Notes: generated by a model from the letters alone, not told the origin. A stretch of DNA of 64,000 bases from Paenibacillus sp. FSL H7-0331 (GCF_001956045.1 NZ_MRTH01000013.1:1-64000), one strand, 5' to 3'. Shown: positions 1 through 7,208, counted from the stretch's first letter. Program-made: numbers and translations.

Positions 1-59
1 CCGACAATTATAGATCGCCTATGCCTTCGCTTAGAAAGCGACCAAATTACTGAACAATT

Positions 60-404
60 TTAGTTCAACTTATATAGTTCAATATAGGTGCCAACACTTG
101 CTTTTATTTCTTTAATACCAAGTTCATTACTGATATAAGCACGATGATTTCCTCCATCATCAACAGCGTATCTCCCATCAGGAATCTTTAATAAGCTCAG
201 GTCGGCAGGACAAATATCTTGCCATCCATTTTCCATAACACTCAAATGAAGACGTTTAAGTTTTCTTGGGCTAAGTTCTCGGGAAAGAGCGACTATTTCA
301 GTTGGATAAACAACTTGAACACCTAAATCAACATATATGTACCTGGAGCTGTCTTGAAGTTTTTCTAGCACATCATCTAAATCAATCCATACCTTATCTG
401 ACAT
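60..404 (-). CDS. ParB/sulfiredoxin-like small protein
   Basis: A 114-residue soluble protein with a good RBS (AAGGAGATG, 8 nt before ATG). The middle and C-terminal part (SVMENGWQ, then PDGRYAVDDGGNHRAYI) resembles the core of ParB-like domains, where a conserved 'DG.HR' segment binds nucleotide. No partition partner or HTH is visible, so a plasmid-partition role is not supported. It sits with two other short minus-strand genes in a decayed, phage-flavoured boundary region. The function is unknown; the fold assignment is inference from the motif. Confidence 0.6.
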   Translation of the reverse strand: MSDKVWIDLDDVLEKLQDSSRYIYVDLGVQVVYPTEIVALSRELSPRKLKRLHLSVMENGWQDICPADLSLLKIPDGRYAVDDGGNHRAYISNELGIKEIKASVGTYIELYKLN

Positions 405-434
405 TGTTTCAACATCTCCTTATAAATATCCGTT

Positions 435-680
435 TTACTCTATTTCATTTAGTTTTATCTCATCCCATAACAATACAGGCTTTTCAAATGCCGATGCCAC
501 CTTTTCATGTGCTCTGCGAATATCTTCAACACTATCCTGATTATAAGGGTTCTTATCCTTAATAAAACTATTAGGTTCGCCATTTTCATAATACACTTCA
601 CATACCTCGTAGACATCTTCATTAGCCATTTCATTGCCGACTTTGTATTTCACAAGTCGATAGTTCCAATGACTAAACAT
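435..680 (-). CDS. hypothetical small acidic protein
   Basis: An 81-residue protein preceded by a GAAAGGAAAG RBS. The N-terminal half (NYRLVKYKV, then VYEVCEVYYENGEP) has the alternating pattern of a small beta-sheet protein. I do not recognise the family. It is upstream of and co-directional with the ParB-like gene (about 30 bp gap), so the two are probably co-transcribed. No membrane segment or signal peptide is visible. Confidence 0.5.
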   Translation of the reverse strand: MFSHWNYRLVKYKVGNEMANEDVYEVCEVYYENGEPNSFIKDKNPYNQDSVEDIRRAHEKVASAFEKPVLLWDEIKLNEIE

Positions 681-717
681 TATCTACTTTCCTTTCGCAT
701 TAAAATCTCAGTTTCAT

Positions 718-894
718 CTAATCTTTTCTTGGTAGCTTAATCAATTCATCATAAGTTTTAGGCTTAGGACATTCTTCTAATGGTCTTCCTTTCATTTTAT
801 CTACTTTATAACCTAACTCACATCGGTAATAAGGCAAACCCATTAAATTCGATGCTCGACAGCCTGTGCAAGTTCGTTTCAACGCATCCCACAT
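718..894 (-). CDS. 58-residue cysteine-rich protein (possible zinc knuckle)
   Basis: An intact reading frame on the minus strand, too short for many gene callers: it begins MWDALKRTCTGCRASNL and ends KLPRKD. It has a CxxC pair at residues 9-12, a further Cys in YRCELGY and one in EECPKP, spaced as in small zinc-binding proteins. A TAGGAG box abuts the ATG. This spacing is too tight to be ideal, so an in-frame TTG four codons further in is an alternative start. It is co-directional with the two genes downstream. Function unknown. Confidence 0.5.
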   Translation of the reverse strand: MWDALKRTCTGCRASNLMGLPYYRCELGYKVDKMKGRPLEECPKPKTYDELIKLPRKD

Positions 895-935
895 CTCCTA
901 ATAAAACCTCAATTTCATTTATAACGCACAATGAG

Positions 936-1125
936 TTATACAGGAGTTCTTAGCATCAGAAATTCCTTATTAACTCCTTGTTTTCCGTAATTTACAAAGC
1001 CGAACTGCTGATAATATTCTACCAGTTGCTTAGTTTCAGAATAAAGAGAAAGAGGAAGTTCTATTTCTCTGGACAAAGTGATAAATTCATCTATAATTTT
1101 GGAGCCATGTCCTTTTTCAATAGAA
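936..1125 (-). pseudogene. GNAT acetyltransferase, C-terminal fragment cut by the IS
   Basis: The last ~63 codons of a GNAT-family N-acetyltransferase. The acetyl-CoA binding signature (EKGHGSKIIDEF) and the C-terminal strand region (LSLYSETKQLVEYYQQFGFV) are clear. Reading upstream on the minus strand, the frame runs straight into the inverted repeat of the IS3 element, so the N-terminal half is missing. It is not found on the other side of the element, which means the insertion was accompanied by loss of DNA. A longer open frame continuing into the IS is only antisense to its orfA. Confidence 0.75.
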
Positions 1126-1163
1126 TGACCCTGCCCCGAATAGATAGACACATAGAAAACCTC
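1126..1163 (+). repeat. IS3 left terminal inverted repeat
   Basis: 38 bp starting TGACCCTGCCCCGAA. It aligns with the reverse complement of the right end with seven mismatches, including the conserved AGACAC block. Confidence 0.85.
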
Positions 1164-1188
1164 TATAATAAAAGTGGAGGGATATACT

Positions 1189-1482
1189 ATGGGGCAACGG
1201 AAGAAGTTTGATAAGGCATTTAAGGAACAGGTTGTATTGCGAATACTAGCCGGCGAAACGACATTTGCGGATGCGGCCAAGGAACTGAATGTTCATTACA
1301 CCACAGTCCGAGACTGGGTGAAATTTTATAAACAAGACGGAGACAGTGCGTTTCCAGGCAGTGGTCACCTTAAGGCTGAAGATGATGAGGTACGTAAGCT
1401 TCGAAAGCAGTTAGCGGATCTCAAGGAAGAGAATGATATTCTAAAAAAGGCGGCAGCCTACTTCGCGAAAAATCAGAAATAA
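1189..1482 (+). CDS. IS3-family transposase OrfA (HTH protein)
   Basis: A 97-residue OrfA with an N-terminal helix-turn-helix (FADAAKELNVHYTTVRDWVK) that binds the terminal repeats, and a C-terminal leucine-zipper-like coiled coil (VRKLRKQLADLKEENDILKK). The ATG chosen is preceded by GGAGGG, 9 nt upstream; an earlier in-frame ATG lacks an RBS. The gene ends TAATG, overlapping the orfB start by one base. Near its 3' end it carries the codon-phased heptamer A-AAA-AAG, where ribosomes can slip -1 into orfB to make the full transposase. Confidence 0.9.
   Translation: MGQRKKFDKAFKEQVVLRILAGETTFADAAKELNVHYTTVRDWVKFYKQDGDSAFPGSGHLKAEDDEVRKLRKQLADLKEENDILKKAAAYFAKNQK
1443..1449 (+). promoter_or_regulatory. 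programmed -1 frameshift site (A6G) of the IS3 element
   Basis: AAAAAAG in the phase CTA AAA AAG of orfA. The -1 frame downstream is open and joins orfB (Gly-Gly-Ser-Leu-Leu before its ATG). This is the established arrangement that yields OrfAB in IS3 elements. Confidence 0.8.
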
Positions 1483-2330
1483 TGAGGTTCAAATTTATCT
1501 TTGAACACCGCTTCGAGTTTCGGATTGCGAAGATGTGCCAGGCACTTAGCGTCTCAAGAAGCGGCTATTATGCTCATATCAAGCGACCGGAAAGCAAACG
1601 TAGCAAAGCGAACCAAGAGCTGCTTGATACGATAAAAGACATCCACACAAACAGTCGCAGAATCTATGGATCACCACAGATTACTAAGAATTTACCGTCA
1701 GAGCAGAAAGCCAGTCGCGGCCGTGTTGCGCGGTTAATGCGAGCTAACGGGATCCGATCAAAAGTGGTAAAGAAATACAAAGCAACAACAAATTCAAACC
1801 ACAATCTGCCTGTTGCAGATAACATCGTGAACCAGGACTTTACAACGAGCAAACCCAATGAAAAGTGGTTGAGTGATATTACCTACATAGCAACTGCTGA
1901 AGGATGGCTTTATCTCGCTGGCGTGTTGGATTTACATGGCCGAAAACTCGTAGGTTGGGCGATGGATAGTCGTATGAAGACAGAGCTTGTCTGTGCTGCT
2001 CTGAAGCAGGCAATTGGCCGCACAGGTGCATCCAAAGGACTTATTGTACATTCTGATCGCGGCGTTCAATACGCCAGTAAAGGATACCAGAAACTCCTTG
2101 AGAAGAACGGGTTTATCTGCAGCATGAGTCGCAAAGGAAACTGTTATGATAATTCTCCAATGGAATCCTTTTGGGGAAAGTTGAAAATGGAATGGCTCAA
2201 TGATTACACATTCAAGACGCGAGCTGAGGCTAAGAAAGCTGTGTTTGAATATATCGAGCTCTTTTACAACCGTCGGAGAACGCATTCCTCCAACGATTAT
2301 GTCCCGCCATTCCTGGTCGGAGAAAGTTAG
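1482..2330 (+). CDS. IS3-family transposase OrfB (DDE integrase domain)
   Basis: A 282-residue catalytic subunit. An HTH_21-type region comes first (VSRSGYYAHIKR...RRIYGSPQI), then the rve integrase core with the DDE triad visible: Asp in WLSDITYI, Asp in VHSDRGVQY, and Glu in DNSPMESFWGKLK. The C-terminal signature YNRRRTHSSNDYVPP is typical of the IS150/IS3 group. It is probably translated mainly as the OrfAB fusion through the upstream slippery site. No stops or frameshifts are present. Confidence 0.92.
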   Translation: MRFKFIFEHRFEFRIAKMCQALSVSRSGYYAHIKRPESKRSKANQELLDTIKDIHTNSRRIYGSPQITKNLPSEQKASRGRVARLMRANGIRSKVVKKYKATTNSNHNLPVADNIVNQDFTTSKPNEKWLSDITYIATAEGWLYLAGVLDLHGRKLVGWAMDSRMKTELVCAALKQAIGRTGASKGLIVHSDRGVQYASKGYQKLLEKNGFICSMSRKGNCYDNSPMESFWGKLKMEWLNDYTFKTRAEAKKAVFEYIELFYNRRRTHSSNDYVPPFLVGES

Positions 2331-2346
2331 GCTAATTGGGTTCACT

Positions 2347-2384
2347 GAGGCTTTCTACGTGTCTACTTTTTCAGGGCAAGGTCA
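2347..2384 (-). repeat. IS3 right terminal inverted repeat
   Basis: 38 bp; read on the minus strand it begins TGACCTTGCCCTGAA. It marks the right end of the element. Confidence 0.85.
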
Positions 2385-2451
2385 AGCTTTAATGGCGAGT
2401 GGTGCTTATAGTCAGATTAAAAAGCCTACAGAAGATGAAAGTAAAAAATGA
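2385..2451 (+). pseudogene. possible holin C-terminal remnant
   Basis: Directly after the IS end, a frame reading LMASGAYSQIKKPTEDESKK runs to a TGA placed 22 bp before the endolysin start. A charged Lys/Glu tail just upstream of an endolysin is what the end of a phage holin often looks like, and the IS would have removed the rest. The identification rests on position and composition only; it may be the tail of any small gene. Confidence 0.3.
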
Positions 2452-2473
2452 ATAATAGGAAGTGAAAAATAAA

Positions 2474-3220
2474 ATGTATGAAATTATTTGGTCGGGAAAT
2501 AAATACACAAACTCCTCTGGTAGAGATGGGTTTGTACCCTTTGTTATAGTCAACCACATTTCGGCTAGCACAATGAGCAGTATGGACTCATGGTTTACAT
2601 CTTCAGGTAATGCAGTATCAAGTGCCCATTTTGGAGTTTCAAGAAAGGGTGAACTACACCAATACGTAGAAATCGAACGTTTTGCATGGGCAAATGGCAC
2701 AAGTTTGAGTTATATGTCTAAATATCCTGCTCAAGTATGGATTGATCAGAAATATACGAATGCAAACTATTGGACAGTTTCAATTGAACATGAAGGAACT
2801 GATGGTGATTTATCTGAGGAGCAGTTTCAAGCTTCGGTGTGGCTACATCAGTATATTAGAGATTACATAGTGGATAAGTGGGGCCAAGAGTGTTATTTTC
2901 CATTAGATGATTATCATGTAATTGGTCATTTTCAGCTTCACAGTTGGAAAGAATTTTGCCCTGGTATCATGTTTCCATGGGCTAGATTATATGAAACATT
3001 TCAAAAGGAAACACAATTTGAGGAGGAAGATGAAATGAATAAAATTTTAGATTATGATCAATGGGCATGGGACGAATTGGATAAATATTTGGGTGATGCT
3101 TATAACGACCAAACCATAACAGATTGGAAATGGGTGCAAGCTGCTCGTGATAAGACACTAGTCTATAAAGATTTACTGTTGTTGAAAGTGCTCATAGACG
3201 AGAGAAGAAGAGATAAATAA
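2474..3220 (+). CDS. N-acetylmuramoyl-L-alanine amidase (phage-type endolysin)
   Basis: A 248-residue protein with an N-terminal amidase_2 (T7 lysozyme-like) domain, residues ~1-180. The zinc-ligand His is in VNHIS, and the second half of the site lies in HVIGHFQLHSWKEFCPG, matching the 'H...CPG' motif of the family. These enzymes cut the bond between muramic acid and the stem peptide. The C-terminal ~65 residues (from KILDYDQWAW) form a separate charged region, possibly wall-binding. The ATG chosen has AGGAAGTG 9 nt upstream; a GTG four codons earlier lies inside that RBS. There is no signal peptide, so release would need a holin. This is the second lysin of the region, besides the glucosaminidase at the end of the tail module. 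Confidence 0.85.
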   Translation: MYEIIWSGNKYTNSSGRDGFVPFVIVNHISASTMSSMDSWFTSSGNAVSSAHFGVSRKGELHQYVEIERFAWANGTSLSYMSKYPAQVWIDQKYTNANYWTVSIEHEGTDGDLSEEQFQASVWLHQYIRDYIVDKWGQECYFPLDDYHVIGHFQLHSWKEFCPGIMFPWARLYETFQKETQFEEEDEMNKILDYDQWAWDELDKYLGDAYNDQTITDWKWVQAARDKTLVYKDLLLLKVLIDERRRDK

Positions 3221-3251
3221 GGCTCAACATCAAACTCTGTGGTTGACAAAG

Positions 3252-3420
3252 TTAAACACAAAGATTCTCCCTGTTGCATTCCAGTAAAATACGTTGTTTG
3301 TAGCACTGAGCGTTTCGGGTAAAATAGTGCCGACGTTATAAGGCTTTGATTTTATTGTTTTGTCCTTCAACAGCAGCGTTAGTCAAACGTAATTGATGGT
3401 AATTGTTACAGACAACGTAA
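3252..3420 (-). pseudogene. ISL3-family transposase, C-terminal remnant
   Basis: A minus-strand frame reads HQLRLTNAAVEGQNNKIKAL, then an in-frame TAA, then RRHYFTRNAQCYKQRILLECN. This is the C-terminal signature of ISL3-type transposases (IS204/IS1001/IS1165 group), where the Glu of VEGQNNKIK is the third catalytic residue. The internal stop and loss of everything upstream make it dead. No inverted repeats are recognisable. Confidence 0.65.
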
Positions 3421-3497
3421 ATTGACCAGAGAAAGAAGGTGCAGTTTGTCAATATCCAAACGACAAGCGATGCCCCTGTCTTCGAGGATACGGATTT

Positions 3498-4180
3498 CTA
3501 GCCACTCCCCACAATAGATCGGATACGGACGCCCCTCCAGATGAACCATTCAGCCGTTTGCAACTCGGTTATAGGCCATCGGCAGCCAGGGCTCTGTGAT
3601 GCCAGTTCCCCCTCGATGACGCGTTTCACCATATGATCATCTATAATTCGCTTCAGGTTGACCGCACCGTAGATGAGGCAGCTTGTACATATCTTGTTGA
3701 TTAACCTGGCCGTTCACTGGAAAAGGTGTAGATCGCGTCCACCGCGCTGTCCGAGAAGACCGCCTGTTCACTTGCTGCGTAGCCAAGGTGTCTGTCGATA
3801 TATTCCCCGGTCTGGGCGCGATCATAATGAAGCAGCCGGCACTGCACATCAATCCTTTGGCGAATGGCCGTATACGCCTGCATCCGGAGGCGATCCCACA
3901 ACTCGCTTTGCCCGACCAGCATCAGCGCCATCGGGCTTTCCGAATCCATCCGAACATTTAGCAGAAACCGCATTTCCTCCAGCATCTCCCGATCCAGTAA
4001 AGGTGCCTCGTCCACAATTACGCAAGGTTTCAGATGGTGCAACTCACGCATCAGCTCAATCTCACGATGCAACTGCCCTGGCGTCACCGCGATAAAACTT
4101 CGCTTCACATGCCAGTTGCTCCAGCAAGCACTTGTAGAAGTGGCACGGCGTCAGCTTGGAATCTAAAGTGCTACAAGATG
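3498..4180 (-). pseudogene. ExeA/TniB-type AAA+ transposition ATPase, decayed
   Basis: Three minus-strand frames join into one ATPase. It starts LDSKLTPCHFYKCLLEQLAC, shifts frame near 4076 into the part with Walker B (CVIVDEAPLL) and sensor 1 (ALMLVGQSELWDRL), then shifts again near 3712 into RLINKICTSCLIYGAVNLKR and RIIDDHMVKRVIEGEL. The Walker A segment at the N terminus is gone. ATPases of this kind act with DDE transposases to pick targets. Two frameshifts plus truncation make it non-functional. Several plus-strand open frames here are shadows. Confidence 0.75.
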
Positions 4181-4209
4181 TCAAGACAGGATTTTTAATA
4201 ATATAAGTT

Positions 4210-4422
4210 GTGAAAAAATGCACAATCTTTTGTCTGTGGCGGGATAAAGCACAGCTACTGGATGAATGTTATGAGCATCATCATGGGATGAGCTATTCCT
4301 TGAGTGAGATCGCAGAATTGCTGGGCGTGAAGAAAGGAACTGTGTAGGGCTATGTGCAGACAGCGAATAAAAAGGTCGTGCAGGCGAAGCAATGCGGAAG
4401 TACAGGCGATCAGCATGCTTGA
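4210..4422 (+). pseudogene. phage-type sigma factor-like activator remnant
   Basis: The frame reads KAQLLDECYEHHHGMSYSLSEIAELLGVKKGTV, then TAG, then GYVQTANKKVVQ. The HTH (LSEIAELLGVKKGTV-x-GYVQTANKK) matches sigma-70 region 4 as found in late-gene activators of defective prophages such as PBSX Xpf. The N-terminal part is missing and a TAG replaces what is normally Arg, Gln or Lys in the recognition helix. It lies ~90 bp upstream of the LexA box that precedes the tail genes, so it may be the broken former activator of that module. Confidence 0.55.
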
Positions 4423-4510
4423 TGTCATGTAAAAGCAATCATCATCGGCTTGCACGAGAGTTTTAGTAAGCTGCCCCTTACGATTGCCACCTAATAATGA
4501 GAACAAAATA

Positions 4511-4524
4511 CGAACAAGTGTTCT
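4511..4524 (+). promoter_or_regulatory. LexA (SOS) operator
   Basis: CGAACAAGTGTTCT matches the Bacillus LexA consensus CGAACRNRYGTTYC at all but the last base. It is embedded in a longer AT-rich dyad (AAAATA upstream, TTATTTT downstream). It lies about 185 bp before the first tail gene with no other intact gene between, so DNA damage is the likely inducing signal for the tail module. A convincing -35/-10 pair is not obvious. Confidence 0.7.
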
Positions 4525-4592
4525 TATTTTGAATCGAAAGCATGATCATGCAGGATGCAGCAAGAGCCGAATCAGGAAAGGAGCAACCCAAG

Positions 4593-4703
4593 TTGACGAG
4601 TAAGAAAAAAAGTTGCCGACAGCAGTCGCGTTCACCCGCGTTCAACAACAGATGGCTCACAAGTCGGCTTTATCAAGTGGAAGGCAGGTGTGTCCATGAT
4701 TGA
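4593..4703 (+). other. short reading frame with good RBS before the neck gene (doubtful)
   Basis: AAAGGAG followed by TTG opens a 36-codon frame (MTSKKKSCRQQ...). After its A7 run, the next frame reads KKKVADSSRVHPRSTTDGSQ and runs in phase into the neck gene. The third frame reads MAHKSALSSGRQVCP and stops with an ATGA overlap at that gene's start. This looks like scar tissue from a deletion that removed genes upstream of the tail module. I cannot say which frame, if any, is translated. Confidence 0.25.
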
Positions 4704-5181
4704 TCTGGAGCTGATTCAAACGGTAATTGCCGATGGCTTGAGTGCTCATCTTGGTATACCGGTTGTGCAGGTGGATGAAGTAAGGCAATCACAATATCCG
4801 TATATCACGTACAGCTATTCCGGACCCATCAAATATCCGGGTAGTACACCCGCCATGACGCTTGTTGCAGCTGGCACTGAAGAAGTGATGGAGCGGTACA
4901 CGGAGCAGCCTACTTGTCGCATCAGCTTGAATTCCTGCTCGAACCAACAGCTGGAGAGCTGGACGAATGCGATTCGGATGCACGACTGGTTCCGTATCGT
5001 CGGTCACGATGTTTTAAAGCAGGGGGCCGATCTGGTCGTCGTGAACGCTGGAAAGCTTAAAAACCGCGATACGGTTATTGAAGGGGTATGGGAGCGTAGG
5101 AGTCAATTGTATGTGACCTTCCGCACCGCAAGTGTAGTGGATATGAATCAAGGAACCATTCAAACAGTAAATTGGAAATAG
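4696..5181 (+). CDS. phage neck/tail terminator protein (gp12-like)
   Basis: A 161-residue soluble protein of the type found directly before sheath genes in myophage-like clusters. The region SQYPYITYSYSGPIKYPG, followed by a long beta-rich stretch ending in RRSQLYVTFRTAS, fits the small alpha/beta tail-terminator fold that caps the tail tube. The start chosen is the ATG; a GTG two codons earlier is possible. It is the first intact gene after the LexA box and lies 12 bp before the sheath gene. The assignment relies mainly on position and overall pattern. Confidence 0.65.
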   Translation: MIDLELIQTVIADGLSAHLGIPVVQVDEVRQSQYPYITYSYSGPIKYPGSTPAMTLVAAGTEEVMERYTEQPTCRISLNSCSNQQLESWTNAIRMHDWFRIVGHDVLKQGADLVVVNAGKLKNRDTVIEGVWERRSQLYVTFRTASVVDMNQGTIQTVNWK

Positions 5182-5193
5182 GGAGGAATTAAC

Positions 5194-6213
5194 ATGGTCA
5201 ACTCAAAAAAAGACGTAACGGTTGTCATCGATATTCAAAAGCCCGTAGGGCGTTTAGGATTTGGTAAGGTACTTATTCTCGGAGCAAAAGCAGGTGGTTC
5301 CGAATATAAAGAATACACCGATTTGGTGGGTGTCAAAGCGGATTTTATCGAAACCACAGAGGAATATAAAGCGGCACAGGCGATTTTTGCCCAAGGTGAT
5401 CAAGCACCTTCCGTGATTGCTATTACTTGCCGCAATTCGACAACAGGCGAGTCTGAGGAAACACTGGTTCAACGCTTGCAGGCTGTTCTGGATAAAGATT
5501 GGTATTTCCTGATCAGCACCTCTGCTGCCAAGGTGGATGTGCTGGCTGTTGCCGATGAGATTGAAGCCGATGGAACCCATCAGTTCTTCACTCGCTCGTC
5601 AAGCTTGACGGATTTGGCGGCAATCAAGGCCAAAAATTATACACGTACGACCGTTCTCTATCATACGACGATCACCAATTATCCGGAAGCGGCATGGGTT
5701 GGAGCGGCTGGCTCCGCACCTGTAGGCAGCATCACCTGGAAATTCAAGAAGTTGAACGGTATTCAGCCGTTGGAGCTGTCCAGCAGTGAGTTGTTGGCGA
5801 TTCATAATCTGGGTGCGAACGCTTATATTTCCAAAGCCGGTGATGCGGTAACGACAGAAGGCCGGGTGGTCGATGCCGAATATATCGATATTATCCACGC
5901 CAGAGACTATGTAAAGTTTTCGATCGAATATGGAGTTCAAAAGCTGTTGAACAGCACACCAAAGGTTCCTTACACCACAGCGGGTATTGCCCAAATCGAG
6001 GGTGTAGTCAAAACCGTGCTTCAGCGTGCGCACAATCAGGGCATTATTGCCAGTGACGAGGATGGTTTGGGCCTGTATGGAACGACATTCAAATCCCGCG
6101 ATGAAGTAGACCCTGCCGACCGTGCGGCTCGCAGCTACAATGATGGCTCTTTTTACTTCGAGCTTGCCGGTGCTGTTCATGATGCTACGATCCATGGAGT
6201 TATCCAATTTTAA
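5194..6213 (+). CDS. contractile tail sheath protein (DUF3383-like)
   Basis: A 339-residue protein with a GGAGGAATTAAC RBS. The segment with the PEAAWVGAAGSAPVGSITW motif, then NLGANAYISKAGDAVTTEGR and the C-terminal PYTTAGIAQIEGVV block, follow the pattern of DUF3383/sheath-like proteins of contractile phage tails. Sheath subunits surround the tube and shorten to drive it through the target envelope. It is followed by a DUF3277-like tube gene, the usual partner of DUF3383. Presence of a sheath means the particle is contractile rather than siphovirus-like. Confidence 0.85.
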   Translation: MVNSKKDVTVVIDIQKPVGRLGFGKVLILGAKAGGSEYKEYTDLVGVKADFIETTEEYKAAQAIFAQGDQAPSVIAITCRNSTTGESEETLVQRLQAVLDKDWYFLISTSAAKVDVLAVADEIEADGTHQFFTRSSSLTDLAAIKAKNYTRTTVLYHTTITNYPEAAWVGAAGSAPVGSITWKFKKLNGIQPLELSSSELLAIHNLGANAYISKAGDAVTTEGRVVDAEYIDIIHARDYVKFSIEYGVQKLLNSTPKVPYTTAGIAQIEGVVKTVLQRAHNQGIIASDEDGLGLYGTTFKSRDEVDPADRAARSYNDGSFYFELAGAVHDATIHGVIQF

Positions 6214-6243
6214 GAAGCAATATCATTATGAGGAGGAATAAAA

Positions 6244-6639
6244 ATGGCTACAACAACTTATGATCCGAAGTACGTATCAATTACCGTAGACGGTGTGTTT
6301 ATGACTGGACTTGGCGAAAGCATGGTGGAAATCTCCAAGGATGAAAATAATTACGATACCAAGGTCGGTGCAATGGGTGATGCGGTGCGCACCAAGATTA
6401 ATAACAGCTTGGGCACAATCAAAATCACGCTGCAGCAAACAAGTCCGCAGACTACATTTCTTGACAGCTTGGCCAATACCGGTAAATTGGTTCCAATCAG
6501 CATCATTTCGTACAACGAGCCGAAGCAAACGACCACGGTAACGCAGGCTTTTCTAAAAAAGCAGGCTGACCGCAAGTACGGCAAGGATGCCGAGGACCGT
6601 GAATACGAATTCCAGGCCATGGATCTTAATTTAGCTTAA
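6244..6639 (+). CDS. tail tube protein (DUF3277-like)
   Basis: A 131-residue beta-rich protein after a GAGGAGG RBS. KYVSITVDGVFMTGLGES, ISKDENNYDTKVGAMGD and GTIKITLQQTSPQTTFLD follow the DUF3277 pattern: a two-sheet tube subunit with a loop carrying 'VG..G'. Hexameric rings of this subunit form the inner tube. It lies between sheath and chaperone genes, exactly where a tube gene belongs. Confidence 0.8.
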   Translation: MATTTYDPKYVSITVDGVFMTGLGESMVEISKDENNYDTKVGAMGDAVRTKINNSLGTIKITLQQTSPQTTFLDSLANTGKLVPISIISYNEPKQTTTVTQAFLKKQADRKYGKDAEDREYEFQAMDLNLA

Positions 6640-6688
6640 GATTAGCCATTCGCATATCAATAACAATACGAGTAGGAGTGATGGATAC

Positions 6689-6982
6689 ATGAGCAACTTT
6701 AAACAAAAAAACTATACATCCCGCAGCGGTAAAGCCTATACATTCCAATTCCCGGGCGTGCGTGCAGCGGCACAAATCAGCGACCGTGTAAAAAATAAGT
6801 TCGGAGTTCCGCAGGAAGAGAAGCTTGCTGAGGAAATGATGAAGAATGTCATCGTTGAGCCGAAAATCTCTTGGGATTATTTTGGCAGCGATAAAAAGGA
6901 ATTCAACGATGTGATTGCGGCCTCCTTCCGTTTCCTTGAAGGCGAAGACGAGGAAGCCTCGGATGACCATAACCAGGAGTGA
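6689..6982 (+). CDS. tail assembly chaperone, first frame
   Basis: A 97-residue protein (MSNFKQKNYTSRSGKAYTFQFPGVRAA) ending in a very acidic tail (LEGEDEEASDDHNQE). It lies between tube and tape-measure genes, where the G/GT-type chaperone pair is found in most long-tailed phages. These bind the tape measure during assembly and are not in the final particle. It overlaps the next frame by 20 bp. Sequence families here diverge fast, so the call is by position, size and acidic end. Confidence 0.65.
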   Translation: MSNFKQKNYTSRSGKAYTFQFPGVRAAAQISDRVKNKFGVPQEEKLAEEMMKNVIVEPKISWDYFGSDKKEFNDVIAASFRFLEGEDEEASDDHNQE

Positions 6983-7163
6983 AGCGCGTCAGCGGGCGGA
7001 ACGCAACTGGGGCATGTGGCGCCTGCTGCTGAGTGATATGAATATCACTTATAGCGAGCTGAACCAGATGGACCAGGACGATCTGGCCGAAGCCAATGCG
7101 GCGCTCGATATGTACATCGAGATGATGGAGAAAAATATGGAGAAGTCGAAGAAGCGTTCCTGA
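6963..7163 (+). CDS. tail assembly chaperone, second frame
   Basis: A 66-residue helical protein (MTITRSEARQRAERNWGMWR, ending MEKNMEKSKKRS). The ATG chosen has GAGGAAG 6 nt upstream, inside the 3' end of the preceding gene. The same frame is open back to 6915, and it lies +1 (equivalently -2) relative to the upstream frame. Expression could therefore be by re-initiation or by a programmed shift, as known for tail chaperones of lambda (-1) and Mu (-2). No classical slippery heptamer stands out. Confidence 0.6.
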   Translation: MTITRSEARQRAERNWGMWRLLLSDMNITYSELNQMDQDDLAEANAALDMYIEMMEKNMEKSKKRS

Positions 7164-7208
7164 TGGACGCTTCTTTGTTCTTTTGAAGGGAAGGGTGGTG
7201 AGGGGAAT

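Larger units (their letters stand above)
1126..2384 (+). mobile_element. IS3-family insertion sequence (IS150-like), apparently complete
   Basis: A 1259-bp element bounded by 38-bp imperfect terminal inverted repeats that start TGACC and end GGTCA (about 31 of 38 positions match). It contains orfA and orfB in the -1 relationship typical of IS3 elements, an A6G slippery site and all three DDE residues, so it looks transposition-competent. I see no 3-5 bp target duplication: the left flank ends TAGAA and the right flank begins AGCTT. Together with unrelated broken genes on the two sides, this suggests an adjacent deletion or recombination between copies. Confidence 0.9.

Noticed and set aside
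936..1280. A 114-codon minus-strand frame as one complete gene
   Set aside because: Its first half is antisense to IS3 orfA; only the part left of 1126 is a real acetyltransferase fragment.
1121..2390. Target-site duplication around the IS3 element
   Set aside because: Left flank TAGAA and right flank AGCTT share no 3-5 bp direct repeat.
3673..4166. Plus-strand open frames of 140 and 100 codons
   Set aside because: They are antisense shadows of the decayed ExeA-like ATPase, whose minus-strand motifs are unmistakable; the plus-strand proteins are low-complexity Ser/Arg/Pro-rich.
5599..6207. 202-codon minus-strand frame inside the sheath gene
   Set aside because: It is a shadow of a well-supported sheath gene, with no RBS and no family features.
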